From JAMZMI01 sp039970095 (GTDB lineage Bacteria; Bacteroidota; Bacteroidia; Cytophagales; Cyclobacteriaceae): a stretch of 64,000 nt of DNA. The notes beneath the pieces were generated by a model. That model worked only from the letters and a program-made list of their open reading frames with translations, was not told the origin of the DNA and searched no databases. Below are positions 55,241-63,293 of the stretch, in pieces. The position numbers and the translations under genes are program-made. The DNA is taken from positions 1 to 64,000 of the forward strand of contig JBDVMP010000070.1 of the NCBI GenBank assembly GCA_039970095.1, written 5' to 3'. Numbering within the stretch: position 1 is the stretch's first letter; each line of letters opens with the position of its first letter.

Positions 55241-57982
55241 ATGAAAAAATGTTACTTAACCATGCTACTACTTAGTATGGCATTTTTGGGTTACTCCCAA
55301 ACGGTTACTTATACCGAGTCATTTGATGACTTTATGAATCCGGACAGGGGGTTTTATGCTCCTTTTAATGGTGTTGCCAGTAGTTTTACACCGCTAAGTC
55401 AAACTACCCTTGAAGGCCTGAGAACTACATCTTTCACACCTTATGGTGGTACTTACACAGTAAGAACCAGTGTGATTTTGAGGCATTATGTGCTGGATTC
55501 CTACGTGAATTCGACCATACCGCAATCCTTCCTGGACAAGATAGAAGATGATTTTGATGTGGCCAGAGCAGCCGGTGTAAGGCTTGTTCTGCGTTTTTCT
55601 TATACTATAACCGCGCCCACGGGCAGTTGTGGTAGTTGGATTTGCCCTCCTTATGGAGATGCTTCCAAGTCAAGAATCTTGGGACATATCAGTCAGCTGA
55701 AACCATATCTTCAAAGTAATGATGACGTGATCTTGGCTGTTCAAAATGGCTTTATCGGTGTGTGGGGAGAGCAGTATTATACGGATCATTTTGGGGACGC
55801 TTCGGTACAGGGAAAGCTTACTGATCAAAACTGGACTGACCGCATCGATGTACTTGATGCGTTACTCGATGCTGTTCCTTCCAACCGTATGGTTCAGGTA
55901 CGCTATCCACAAATGAAGCAAAAATATATCTATGGTGTGAGTGCTTCGGTGAGTTCATCTGCGATGACCTCTGGTCAGGCGCACGACCAATCCGATATTG
56001 CAAGGTTGGGCCATCATAATGACTGTTTTCTGGCGGCTTCTGATGATCAGGGTACGTACTGGGATTACGGCACATCGAGTACGTCAGCATCGAATCAAAC
56101 GTCAACTTTAAAGGCCTATACTGCTACCGATAGCAAGTATGTGATACAGGGTGGTGAAACTTGTAGTGATGCTTTTAGTCCACAAAATGACTGTAGTGGC
56201 CAGGCCGTATATGACATGAACTTGCTGAACTACACATACCTTAACTCAGACTACAATAATGATGTAAACAATGATTGGCAATCTGGAGGGTGTATGAGTG
56301 AGATTAAGCGCCGATTGGGCTATAGGTTTGTTTTGGATGACGCTACCTTTCCATCCTCTGCTTCTGCGGGTGGGAGCCTTTCCATTACTATAAACCTGGA
56401 CAATGTAGGTTTCGCTGCACCTGCTAATGAACGAGAAATTGATTTGGTTTTGAGAAACACCAGTTCGAGTGCTGAGTACAAAGTTGGGTTGAATGCTGAT
56501 GTGAGGTTCTGGCTCCCCGGTCAGTTAGTGACACTAAGTGAGACGGTCACCGTACCTGCTGGTGTGCCTGTTGGAAACTACGATTTGTTACTCCACATCA
56601 AGGATATGTCCAATGGAGGGGCTGTTGCCAGTAGACCTGAATATAGCATACGTTTAGCTAATACGGGTGTCTGGGAGTCTTCTACAGGGTACAATGATCT
56701 TGGTCACACCATAGCCATCAGCACCGGTGGTGGAGGCGGTAGTGGCAGCATTGTCGTAGATGGTCAGACGGGAGACTGGAGTGGTATAGCAGCTATTTCC
56801 ACCAGTGGGTCTAATTTGACCAGCTTAAAAGCAGAAGATGATGCATCAAACCTCTATTTGCTTGCACAGGGTACTATTTCCACAAACTATCAGGTCTTTA
56901 TCGATACGGATAACAATAGTTTCGGTAGCAATGAATATACCAGCAGTCAATGGAGTTCTACAGGAATGAATTATATGATTGAAAACGGAACACTTTTCCT
57001 CTATACAGGTAATGGGTCCAGTTGGTCGTGGAGTAGCCAGGGTTCTGTCAGTTCTGTAAAAACCAGTTCGGTGTTAGAACTAGGAATCGCTAAATCTTCT
57101 TTAGGTACTTTGGCTTCCAGCATCAATGTAGGTGTTTCATCGCTCAATTCCAGCTACGTTGGGGTGGGCGCGATTCCTGCAGGGACTACTGCAGCTCAAT
57201 ATACGATTGCTCCGCCTGCTGTTAGTATAACTGTAGATGGTCAGGCGAGTGATTGGTCAAGTGTCAGTACAATTTCTACTTCAGGCTCTAACATTACTTC
57301 ACTAAAGGCAGCTGATAATGGTACTTATGTGTACGTGCTGGCTCAAGGTACTTTTTCTACTCATTATGAGGTCTTTATCGATACGGATAACAATACTTCA
57401 GGAAGTAATGAATACACCACCAGCAATTGGTCATCGACTGGGTTCAACTACATGGTAGAGAATGGGACATTGTATCAATACACAGGCACAGGGAGTAATT
57501 GGTCATGGAGTAGTATTGGATCCGTAACTGCCGTGAAGAGCGGTTCTGTATTGGAGTTGGCCATAGCCAAAAGCAGTCTGGGTACATTGGCGTCCACAAT
57601 CAGTCTGGGCGTGGCTTCACTCAACTCAAGTTACAGTGTAGTGGGATCAATTCCTTCAAGCAGTACCGGTGCAGCTTATGTTATTGGATCTTCCGGTGCA
57701 CGTATTGGAGAGCAGTCTAAGGTAAATGAGGTCTCACAGTTGTCGGTTTACCCGAATCCTACCTCTTCATATTTGGTTGTGGACCATGAGGTGAGCAATG
57801 GAGGTCCGGTGAGCATCGAAATAATTGGACTGGATGCACGGAAATATTCCAGTTGGAGTGGGTATTTGGAAGTAGGTCGTCATCATCATGAAATCGATGT
57901 TGAAAATCTGCCAAAAGGGTTAGCCCTGGTTAAGCTCACAGCAGGTGGGCAGGTTCAAGTCAAGAAAATCATCATTCAATAG
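55241..57982 (+). CDS. Secreted DUF4874/DUF4832 protein with two SDW modules and T9SS tail
   Basis: 913 residues. Signal peptide about 1-20. DUF4874 about 22-190 (SFDDFMNPDRGFYAPF..RAAGVRLVLRFSYT..GVWGEQYY) and DUF4832 about 200-480 (ARLGHHNDCFLAASDDQGTYW, GGETC, IRLAN) form what looks like a TIM-barrel plus beta domain. E177 in the WGE motif and GHHNDCF are conserved with the lipoprotein paralogue at 58363, so they are candidate active-site residues. Two SDW modules follow (about 503-655, 662-815), then a T9SS sorting domain from about 835 (VYPNPTSSYLVVDHE). No activity is established for this family as far as I know; context suggests a glycoside hydrolase. Confidence 0.83.
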   Translation: MKKCYLTMLLLSMAFLGYSQTVTYTESFDDFMNPDRGFYAPFNGVASSFTPLSQTTLEGLRTTSFTPYGGTYTVRTSVILRHYVLDSYVNSTIPQSFLDKIEDDFDVARAAGVRLVLRFSYTITAPTGSCGSWICPPYGDASKSRILGHISQLKPYLQSNDDVILAVQNGFIGVWGEQYYTDHFGDASVQGKLTDQNWTDRIDVLDALLDAVPSNRMVQVRYPQMKQKYIYGVSASVSSSAMTSGQAHDQSDIARLGHHNDCFLAASDDQGTYWDYGTSSTSASNQTSTLKAYTATDSKYVIQGGETCSDAFSPQNDCSGQAVYDMNLLNYTYLNSDYNNDVNNDWQSGGCMSEIKRRLGYRFVLDDATFPSSASAGGSLSITINLDNVGFAAPANEREIDLVLRNTSSSAEYKVGLNADVRFWLPGQLVTLSETVTVPAGVPVGNYDLLLHIKDMSNGGAVASRPEYSIRLANTGVWESSTGYNDLGHTIAISTGGGGGSGSIVVDGQTGDWSGIAAISTSGSNLTSLKAEDDASNLYLLAQGTISTNYQVFIDTDNNSFGSNEYTSSQWSSTGMNYMIENGTLFLYTGNGSSWSWSSQGSVSSVKTSSVLELGIAKSSLGTLASSINVGVSSLNSSYVGVGAIPAGTTAAQYTIAPPAVSITVDGQASDWSSVSTISTSGSNITSLKAADNGTYVYVLAQGTFSTHYEVFIDTDNNTSGSNEYTTSNWSSTGFNYMVENGTLYQYTGTGSNWSWSSIGSVTAVKSGSVLELAIAKSSLGTLASTISLGVASLNSSYSVVGSIPSSSTGAAYVIGSSGARIGEQSKVNEVSQLSVYPNPTSSYLVVDHEVSNGGPVSIEIIGLDARKYSSWSGYLEVGRHHHEIDVENLPKGLALVKLTAGGQVQVKKIIIQ
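56750..57690 (+). repeat. SDW modules, copies 4 and 5 in tandem (coding)
   Basis: Two near-identical modules: VVDGQTGDWSGIAAIST and TVDGQASDWSSVSTIST, each followed by FIDTDNN, YTxSxWSSTGxNYM, ENGTLF/LY, SWSWSS and ELxIAKSSLGTLAS. They are closer to each other than to those in the GH114-like protein, which suggests recent duplication. Confidence 0.72.
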
Positions 57983-58092
57983 GTTGTTGTTTAACCTGCC
58001 ATAGCAGTGCTATGCTTTCAGAATCTAACTTCCTGATTTTACGATTTAAGCCCTCATTGCGAATCCTATTGCATGATGCAGGTTTTAACTAC

Positions 58093-58119
58093 AAGGAGAG
58101 GTCATAAAGACCTCTCCTT
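58093..58119. terminator. Perfect 11-bp hairpin between DUF4832 gene and small ORF
   Basis: AAGGAGAGGTC, loop ATAAA, GACCTCTCCTT. It lies 110 nt after the DUF4832 stop and 12 nt before the ATG of a 73-residue frame. There is no T-run on the + strand. It may stabilise or end the upstream transcript, or fold in the leader of the small gene. Confidence 0.55.
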
Positions 58120-58131
58120 AATCAACTAATT

Positions 58132-58353
58132 ATGTGCACGATCAATCTAAATACAGAGGAACAAGGATATGCTTCTGAAGTCCAAGAGATGGAGCAGGGA
58201 GAGCATGTAATGGCTGTAGACTGCATTGAAACAATAATGTCACATTTAGTGAAACATAAAAAGAATATGAAAGATGCTAAGCTAGCTGAACATCGGTTGA
58301 TGATTTTAAAAGGGATGCTAAGAGCGCATTATGATTGTCTGGGAAAACCATGA
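58132..58353 (+). CDS. Possible small hypothetical protein
   Basis: A 73-residue frame starting MCTINLNTEEQGYASEVQEM with an ATG 12 nt after a strong hairpin. The composition is plausible for a soluble helical protein (charged, KHKKNMKDAKLAEHRLMILKGM), no signal peptide, two Cys. No family recognised. It lies in the 380-nt gap between the convergent DUF4832 genes and ends 9 nt from the stop codon of the lipoprotein gene. A chance frame cannot be excluded. Confidence 0.35.
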   Translation: MCTINLNTEEQGYASEVQEMEQGEHVMAVDCIETIMSHLVKHKKNMKDAKLAEHRLMILKGMLRAHYDCLGKP

Positions 58354-58362
58354 GTTTTCAGT

Positions 58363-59760
58363 CTATTCACTGACCTCAATAGTTTGAAATAAGTCATTCC
58401 ATCCGGTATTGTTGTCCCAAACATTTTCATTGGCCAGCCTGATGTTATAATCGGCTCTATCAGAAATAGACTCGAATTGATCGGAAATTTTGAGGTATAA
58501 ATTGTAAAAACCCGGGGCAAGATTAGAAATGTCTAATTCGCTATCTATGACGAAGGTCTCGCTTGGTTTAGCTCTTCTGATGTCCAGATCCAACTCAAAT
58601 TCTGCTTCTGTCTCACCAGAAAGGGTTTTCACTACAAGCGAGGTGATTTTCTCATTGTAGATGGGTGCCCATCCTACATTCTCCAACTCGATGTTTACTT
58701 CGAGCAATTCTGGTTGAGAGATTACTGTATCCATTGTGGAAGAACGAAGAGCCAATCGGTATCCCATGTCTTGTTCAAACTCCTCAAAACAGCCTTCGCT
58801 TTTCCATCCGTCAATAATCGGTTTGTACCAATCCAGGTTGAGGTAAGTCCACTTGAGCAGAGACATGGTCTCTCTTGCAGTTTCACAATCCGCTGGATCA
58901 ATTCCTGAAGGTGGGCAGGTTTCACCACCGGTGGGCACATAAAATGCTTCCTGGCTGATGTAATTCTTGTCTGTGGTTGGATTTTCGTACGTGCCGTAAT
59001 CATTAGAGCTGGCCATAAAGCAGTCATTGTGATGGCCTACTCGCGCAATGTCTTCATAGGTGTAGCCCATCTCATCATCAAGAGCTGTCGATGTTTCGAA
59101 AACATCTCTTTTCTGCTTTGGAGTTCTGAGCTGAATTTTGATTTGAGGTGGCAAAACTTCCAGAAGCTTGCTCACGATCCTTTTTGCGTTATCAATAGCA
59201 GTAAGATTGTTGGTGGATGAATGCCACTCGCCCCACAGTCCCACAAAGCCTGCATTCACAAATGCTATCACATCTGCATTTTCCTGAAAAATAGGCTTTA
59301 GTTGATCCAGATGTCCTTCTACCACGTCAATAGGAGCATCTGTGCCATCATCACCGTTGTTGGTATAGGCAAAACGCAAAACGCACTTCAGACCAGTGTT
59401 TCGCAAAGTAGTCATGTCCTGTTCTATCAAATCAAGTTGAGCCGCACTCAGGTCGCTATTCTTGAAATCCTCAAAGTAATAAAGCCTCCAAATGATACTG
59501 ATGTTGTCGCTTTTTAGTCCCGACAGGTAGGAGGAGGATAGGGGAGAGCCTTCTGAAAATACACTCGATAGATGTGTAAAGCCGCGCTCTGGATTGAAAA
59601 AACTCTCTGTTGATTCGGTGTAAAGAACCGTCTTACTTACCGTTGATGTTGAGTCGTTTTCGTCGTTTTTCGGAGAGGGACTGCCTTCTTTGCAGGAAAC
59701 AAGTGCTGTTGAAAGAACGATGACAATTAAACTGATGTTTTTGATAATGCTGGTTTTCAT
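58363..59760 (-). CDS. DUF4874/DUF4832 lipoprotein
   Basis: 465 residues from the ATG at 59760; the longer frame begins at a TTG and adds only seven residues before the signal. Lipobox LVSC with Cys23. The rest parallels the N-terminal 480 residues of the T9SS protein at 55241: SFFNPERGFTHL, LRNTGLKCVLRFAYT, GLWGEWHSS with E178 (equivalent to E177 there), ARVGHHNDCFMASSNDYGTY, GGETCPPSG and YNIRLANENVWDN. It lacks SDW modules and a sorting domain, so it should sit on a membrane, perhaps surface-exposed. Last gene of a four-gene - strand operon, 10 nt after the deacetylase-fold gene. Confidence 0.84.
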   Translation of the reverse strand: MKTSIIKNISLIVIVLSTALVSCKEGSPSPKNDENDSTSTVSKTVLYTESTESFFNPERGFTHLSSVFSEGSPLSSSYLSGLKSDNISIIWRLYYFEDFKNSDLSAAQLDLIEQDMTTLRNTGLKCVLRFAYTNNGDDGTDAPIDVVEGHLDQLKPIFQENADVIAFVNAGFVGLWGEWHSSTNNLTAIDNAKRIVSKLLEVLPPQIKIQLRTPKQKRDVFETSTALDDEMGYTYEDIARVGHHNDCFMASSNDYGTYENPTTDKNYISQEAFYVPTGGETCPPSGIDPADCETARETMSLLKWTYLNLDWYKPIIDGWKSEGCFEEFEQDMGYRLALRSSTMDTVISQPELLEVNIELENVGWAPIYNEKITSLVVKTLSGETEAEFELDLDIRRAKPSETFVIDSELDISNLAPGFYNLYLKISDQFESISDRADYNIRLANENVWDNNTGWNDLFQTIEVSE

Positions 59761-59791
59761 TGTGAGCTTATATTGTGTCAACTGTGATTAA

Positions 59792-61243
59792 TTAATAATG
59801 AATTTTGATAGAGCCCAGCTCGCCTTGCAGATCATGGGCCTTGAGTTCCAGAAGGAGCATGCTGCCTTCATTTTTCCAATCGGTTATTGCTATACCCGAA
59901 TTGTTCGACTCTACTCTAAATGGTACTTTACTGGTTCTGAGTTTGAGGGTTTGTTTGCCGTACAAACAGAGGTCAATCTTTACCTCATGTGGTTGTGTCT
60001 CCACATCGAAAATATTAGAAGTGCCATCGTGCCAGATCAGATCATTAGGCATTTTTGTTCCTATCTCATATCGAAGCGTATATTTCTCCCTCATGAGTTG
60101 TGGTAGGTATAAGAAGCCAAACCCCTGATCCTCAAAGTAGGCTGGAATTGTTTTTCCGTCTATTACAGCCGACTGCACATGCTCGCTCTTATCAAGTTTG
60201 ACTTTCAAAACCAGATTGCTCAGAGAGAAGCCTTCGTATGCCTCTGCGGGCATTGATGTATTGTCTATTTCGATCACGCCGGATGCAATTTCCACCACTT
60301 TTGTATGACGATTGTAAAGCCACTGTGAGTGCATCTGTGCCGTGTTTTTGGCACAATAGCGATCGTTACTTCCCTGTATGGTTTGGTAGTAAGTTGTCCA
60401 CTTTTCGGTGACGGTTTTTTGAGATTGACCTGGTCCTGCGAGTAAGTTGGGCCAGTGTGTTTCGATATAGTCAGTGGGCTGATCAGGTACTGCTGTGGTG
60501 GGCAGTTTTCCTTCTTCAAACCACAGGTTTCCATAATTGTACCTGTCCATCACATGCACTTTGTGGTCAAAACCACCGCCTTCTTTTATGGGAGGGTTAC
60601 ACTCAGGTATTTGAGTGAAGTCCGTGTTGGCGAATTTTACTCCGTAATCGGAGAGCACTTTTCCCAGACTGTATGCTCCATCTGGATTCCAATAGTAGCT
60701 ATAGGCGCATGGCACGAAGCTTTCGGGAAATGAATGTCCAAGCTCCTTTGATATCCCATACTGCCGCATGATTCTGACGAAGCACTCCACATGCTCACGG
60801 ATTTGCTCCTCAGGCCAGGGCTGATCGTCATCGGTATTGTACCATTCAGCTCTTCGGCGAATGCCTTCTTGTGGCCAAAACTCATGACCGACACCATGAA
60901 AAGCGAACTCTAAATGTGACGCCTGCTCCTTCACATAATCAATCATTTTTATCTGCAAGTCTGAGATATTTTCTGAGTTATCCCAGTTTTCTCTCATATA
61001 GGTGGTGGTAGGGTGGTCGCCCAAGAAATTTTCACGATCCATTTCACCAAGTATAAAAAGGCCCTGAAGCCTGACTCCAGTTTGCTGAGCCAGGTCCACT
61101 ACAGCCTGGTAGTCTGCTAATGTTGTTTTGCGATTGATACCAAGGCGATAAGGGCCATAGCCGTCTTCACCCTCGTTGCGGCCGTTCATCCAGCCCAGGT
61201 CATCTATTGCGATAGCAAATGGTCTCGGAAAAATGATCTTCAT
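59792..61243 (-). CDS. NodB/CE4-like deacetylase-fold protein, unknown function
   Basis: 483 residues, no signal peptide. An N-terminal barrel with an Asp pair D14-D15 (FAIAIDDLGWMNG) and H116-GVG-H120 (FAFHGVGHEFW) looks like the metal-binding D-D and HxxxH motifs of polysaccharide deacetylases; the third CE4 motif is not clear. Residues about 320-483 form a beta-sandwich-like tail (IEIDNTSMPAEAYEGFSLSNLVLKV). The enzyme could deacetylate imported GalNAc oligomers, or be a glycosidase of similar fold. It lies 1 nt after the GH36-like gene and is therefore in the same operon. The absence of a signal peptide in an operon of lipoproteins is odd and suggests cytoplasmic action. Confidence 0.6.
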   Translation of the reverse strand: MKIIFPRPFAIAIDDLGWMNGRNEGEDGYGPYRLGINRKTTLADYQAVVDLAQQTGVRLQGLFILGEMDRENFLGDHPTTTYMRENWDNSENISDLQIKMIDYVKEQASHLEFAFHGVGHEFWPQEGIRRRAEWYNTDDDQPWPEEQIREHVECFVRIMRQYGISKELGHSFPESFVPCAYSYYWNPDGAYSLGKVLSDYGVKFANTDFTQIPECNPPIKEGGGFDHKVHVMDRYNYGNLWFEEGKLPTTAVPDQPTDYIETHWPNLLAGPGQSQKTVTEKWTTYYQTIQGSNDRYCAKNTAQMHSQWLYNRHTKVVEIASGVIEIDNTSMPAEAYEGFSLSNLVLKVKLDKSEHVQSAVIDGKTIPAYFEDQGFGFLYLPQLMREKYTLRYEIGTKMPNDLIWHDGTSNIFDVETQPHEVKIDLCLYGKQTLKLRTSKVPFRVESNNSGIAITDWKNEGSMLLLELKAHDLQGELGSIKIHY

Positions 61244-61244
61244 G

Positions 61245-63293
61245 CTATTTTGGATATACTTCTATTAGTAAGAAATCTTCAAATTTGACTTCAATTGTTG
61301 ATTTAGTGCTTTCTACTTCACCAAGGCTCTTGTCATTGAAATAATCGTGAACTGCGTATTTAGCTTCGCTCAAGCCGCGCAGCTCTATCTGGCCTTCCCA
61401 ACTTTCATCATAAAAGGCATAGAAAAGAGTATCTCCTTTTTGAATGAGGTGGGTTTCCGGTTTGTCATACCCAATATCGTAGAGGTCGCCGAGATATTGC
61501 GCCTTGGAGATCATTTTTTCATTGTATAACCCAAACCATTTCTTCCACTCCTGTTCGCGTTCGGGAGTTAGTAGATAGGAAGCTCCGGCAGTTGGGTTGT
61601 CTTTTGGCCAGGTGAATTTGGTGCCCAGCACAGCACCAACTCCGAAGGAGCTTGCAAAATCATCGCCCCCGTCACTCAACTCGACATGATCACCATAATA
61701 AGCGGTATTTGCAACGAGGGCTTTGTAGGTTTTTCTTTTGTGTCTGATCTGCCAGGAGGACGTAGGATCAGATGATACTGACTGATTCATGTAAGGCATG
61801 TTGAAATATGACATACATGTGCCGCACGGACAGTTTTCTACTACTGCGTCGGGTTTAATGCTGAGTGCTTCATCGTATATGGTTTTGAAAAACTGAGGTA
61901 GCAGTTTTGGTGCCAACTCAGGATCATCAATTTCACTAGCCGGATTGTGGTCTGGTGCTACGGCGTTCATGTGTTGCCCGTCGAGTTTTAGTCCGTCAAA
62001 CCCCCAATCATTCATGAAGAGATTCACAATTTCTTTGGTGTGTCCAATGGTTTTGGGGTTGGTAGGGGCGAGGTAGTATGCGTCCCACCAGGTGATGTAC
62101 TGTGGAGACCAGTCGGCTAAATAAAGACGCATATCCGGGTTTTCGGTCAGGAGTTTGCTTCCCGGATCTGCGGCAAGAGGCGCCCACCAAAGTTTTGCTT
62201 TCAGTCCGTACGAATGAATATTATCCACGAGCTGTTTCATCTGAATGTCTCCTTTCGGAAACTTGCCTTTGTTGGTGTGCCAGTCTCCTTCTGCTTGCTG
62301 AAAACCATCATCTAACACGGCCCATTTGATCCCTAGTTCTTTCACTTTGGGCAGAGTGCCTGTCACTTCGTCCAGGGTGAAATTGCGCTCATATCCCCAG
62401 GCGCACCAGATAGGCTCGTAAGCAGCAGGTTGTGAAGGGGCAGTTTTCATCCCTTTGGCCTCCATCAAGCTTGCATATTTCTTAAGACCATTGTAGTAGT
62501 CGCCAGAATGAATGCCAACGAAGGTTTCTAAAGTTTCAAGCGTCTCTCCGGGCTTTAGGTAGTTGTGCTTTCCTAATGTCTTGGATACACCAACCGAAAT
62601 GGTAGATTCGTATTTTTTGAGTTCAGTAGGTAATGAAACCAGCTCCGGAGTAAGTGATAGGTGACCGACCATCAGACCAGCATCTGTTCTCCAAACGTCT
62701 GTCACCGGGATGCCGCCACCGTAATCGGAGCTGTTCATACCCATGTAGTTTTGCTTGTAGTATTCACCCTCTATGGGTTTGATCCAGTCGGCTCTTTCCC
62801 CTGATGAACTTCCCTGAAATGCCCAAAAAGGAGGGGTGTCATTTTGAGACAGAATCTGGTAGGCATTGTTTACCCAGGCGGTGACCTCAATGTCTTTTTC
62901 AGACTTGTTCGAATATGAAACTTTAGTAGAAAGCAGTTCAGGAAAATCTTCGTATGCGGTGACGGTAAGCGTTTTGGTTATTCCACCTTTCGAACCGGTA
63001 AATATGTGCGCCGTGCCGTTTCCCGGCTTTTCTGAAACGGGTGAAGAAGAGTATGAATCTAAGCTGAATAGCTCAATGATGTTTTTGTCGGACTCCAGAT
63101 ATTCTGACGTCTGAAAGTCGGAAACAAATGGCTTGGCATCTGCAGAGGATACTCGGGTTTGAAGCTGGTCGTTTACCTGAAGTATAAGGGAGCCGCTTTG
63201 GATGGTTGTCGACGGTTTCTCACACCCCAACAGTAGGAGAGCACCAGATAATGCGAGTATTTTACTCCTCAAGGATCTTTTCAGCATTGTCAT
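61245..63293 (-). CDS. GH36/GH27-like alpha-galactosidase or alpha-N-acetylgalactosaminidase lipoprotein
   Basis: 682 residues. Lipoprotein signal with LLGC, Cys24 (Met3, base 63287, may be the true start). N-terminal beta-sandwich about 35-270, then a TIM-barrel with the clan GH-D signature: KWAVLDDGFQQAEGDWHTN, KFPKGDIQMKQLVDNIHSYGLKAKLWW, nucleophile D438 in DGLKLDGQ and probable acid/base D509 in SSDPTSSWQIR. A small beta domain closes the protein. It hydrolyses terminal alpha-galactosides or alpha-GalNAc in the periplasm or at the surface. Its first 32 bases overlap the upstream amidohydrolase gene. Confidence 0.88.
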   Translation of the reverse strand: MTMLKRSLRSKILALSGALLLLGCEKPSTTIQSGSLILQVNDQLQTRVSSADAKPFVSDFQTSEYLESDKNIIELFSLDSYSSSPVSEKPGNGTAHIFTGSKGGITKTLTVTAYEDFPELLSTKVSYSNKSEKDIEVTAWVNNAYQILSQNDTPPFWAFQGSSSGERADWIKPIEGEYYKQNYMGMNSSDYGGGIPVTDVWRTDAGLMVGHLSLTPELVSLPTELKKYESTISVGVSKTLGKHNYLKPGETLETLETFVGIHSGDYYNGLKKYASLMEAKGMKTAPSQPAAYEPIWCAWGYERNFTLDEVTGTLPKVKELGIKWAVLDDGFQQAEGDWHTNKGKFPKGDIQMKQLVDNIHSYGLKAKLWWAPLAADPGSKLLTENPDMRLYLADWSPQYITWWDAYYLAPTNPKTIGHTKEIVNLFMNDWGFDGLKLDGQHMNAVAPDHNPASEIDDPELAPKLLPQFFKTIYDEALSIKPDAVVENCPCGTCMSYFNMPYMNQSVSSDPTSSWQIRHKRKTYKALVANTAYYGDHVELSDGGDDFASSFGVGAVLGTKFTWPKDNPTAGASYLLTPEREQEWKKWFGLYNEKMISKAQYLGDLYDIGYDKPETHLIQKGDTLFYAFYDESWEGQIELRGLSEAKYAVHDYFNDKSLGEVESTKSTIEVKFEDFLLIEVYPK

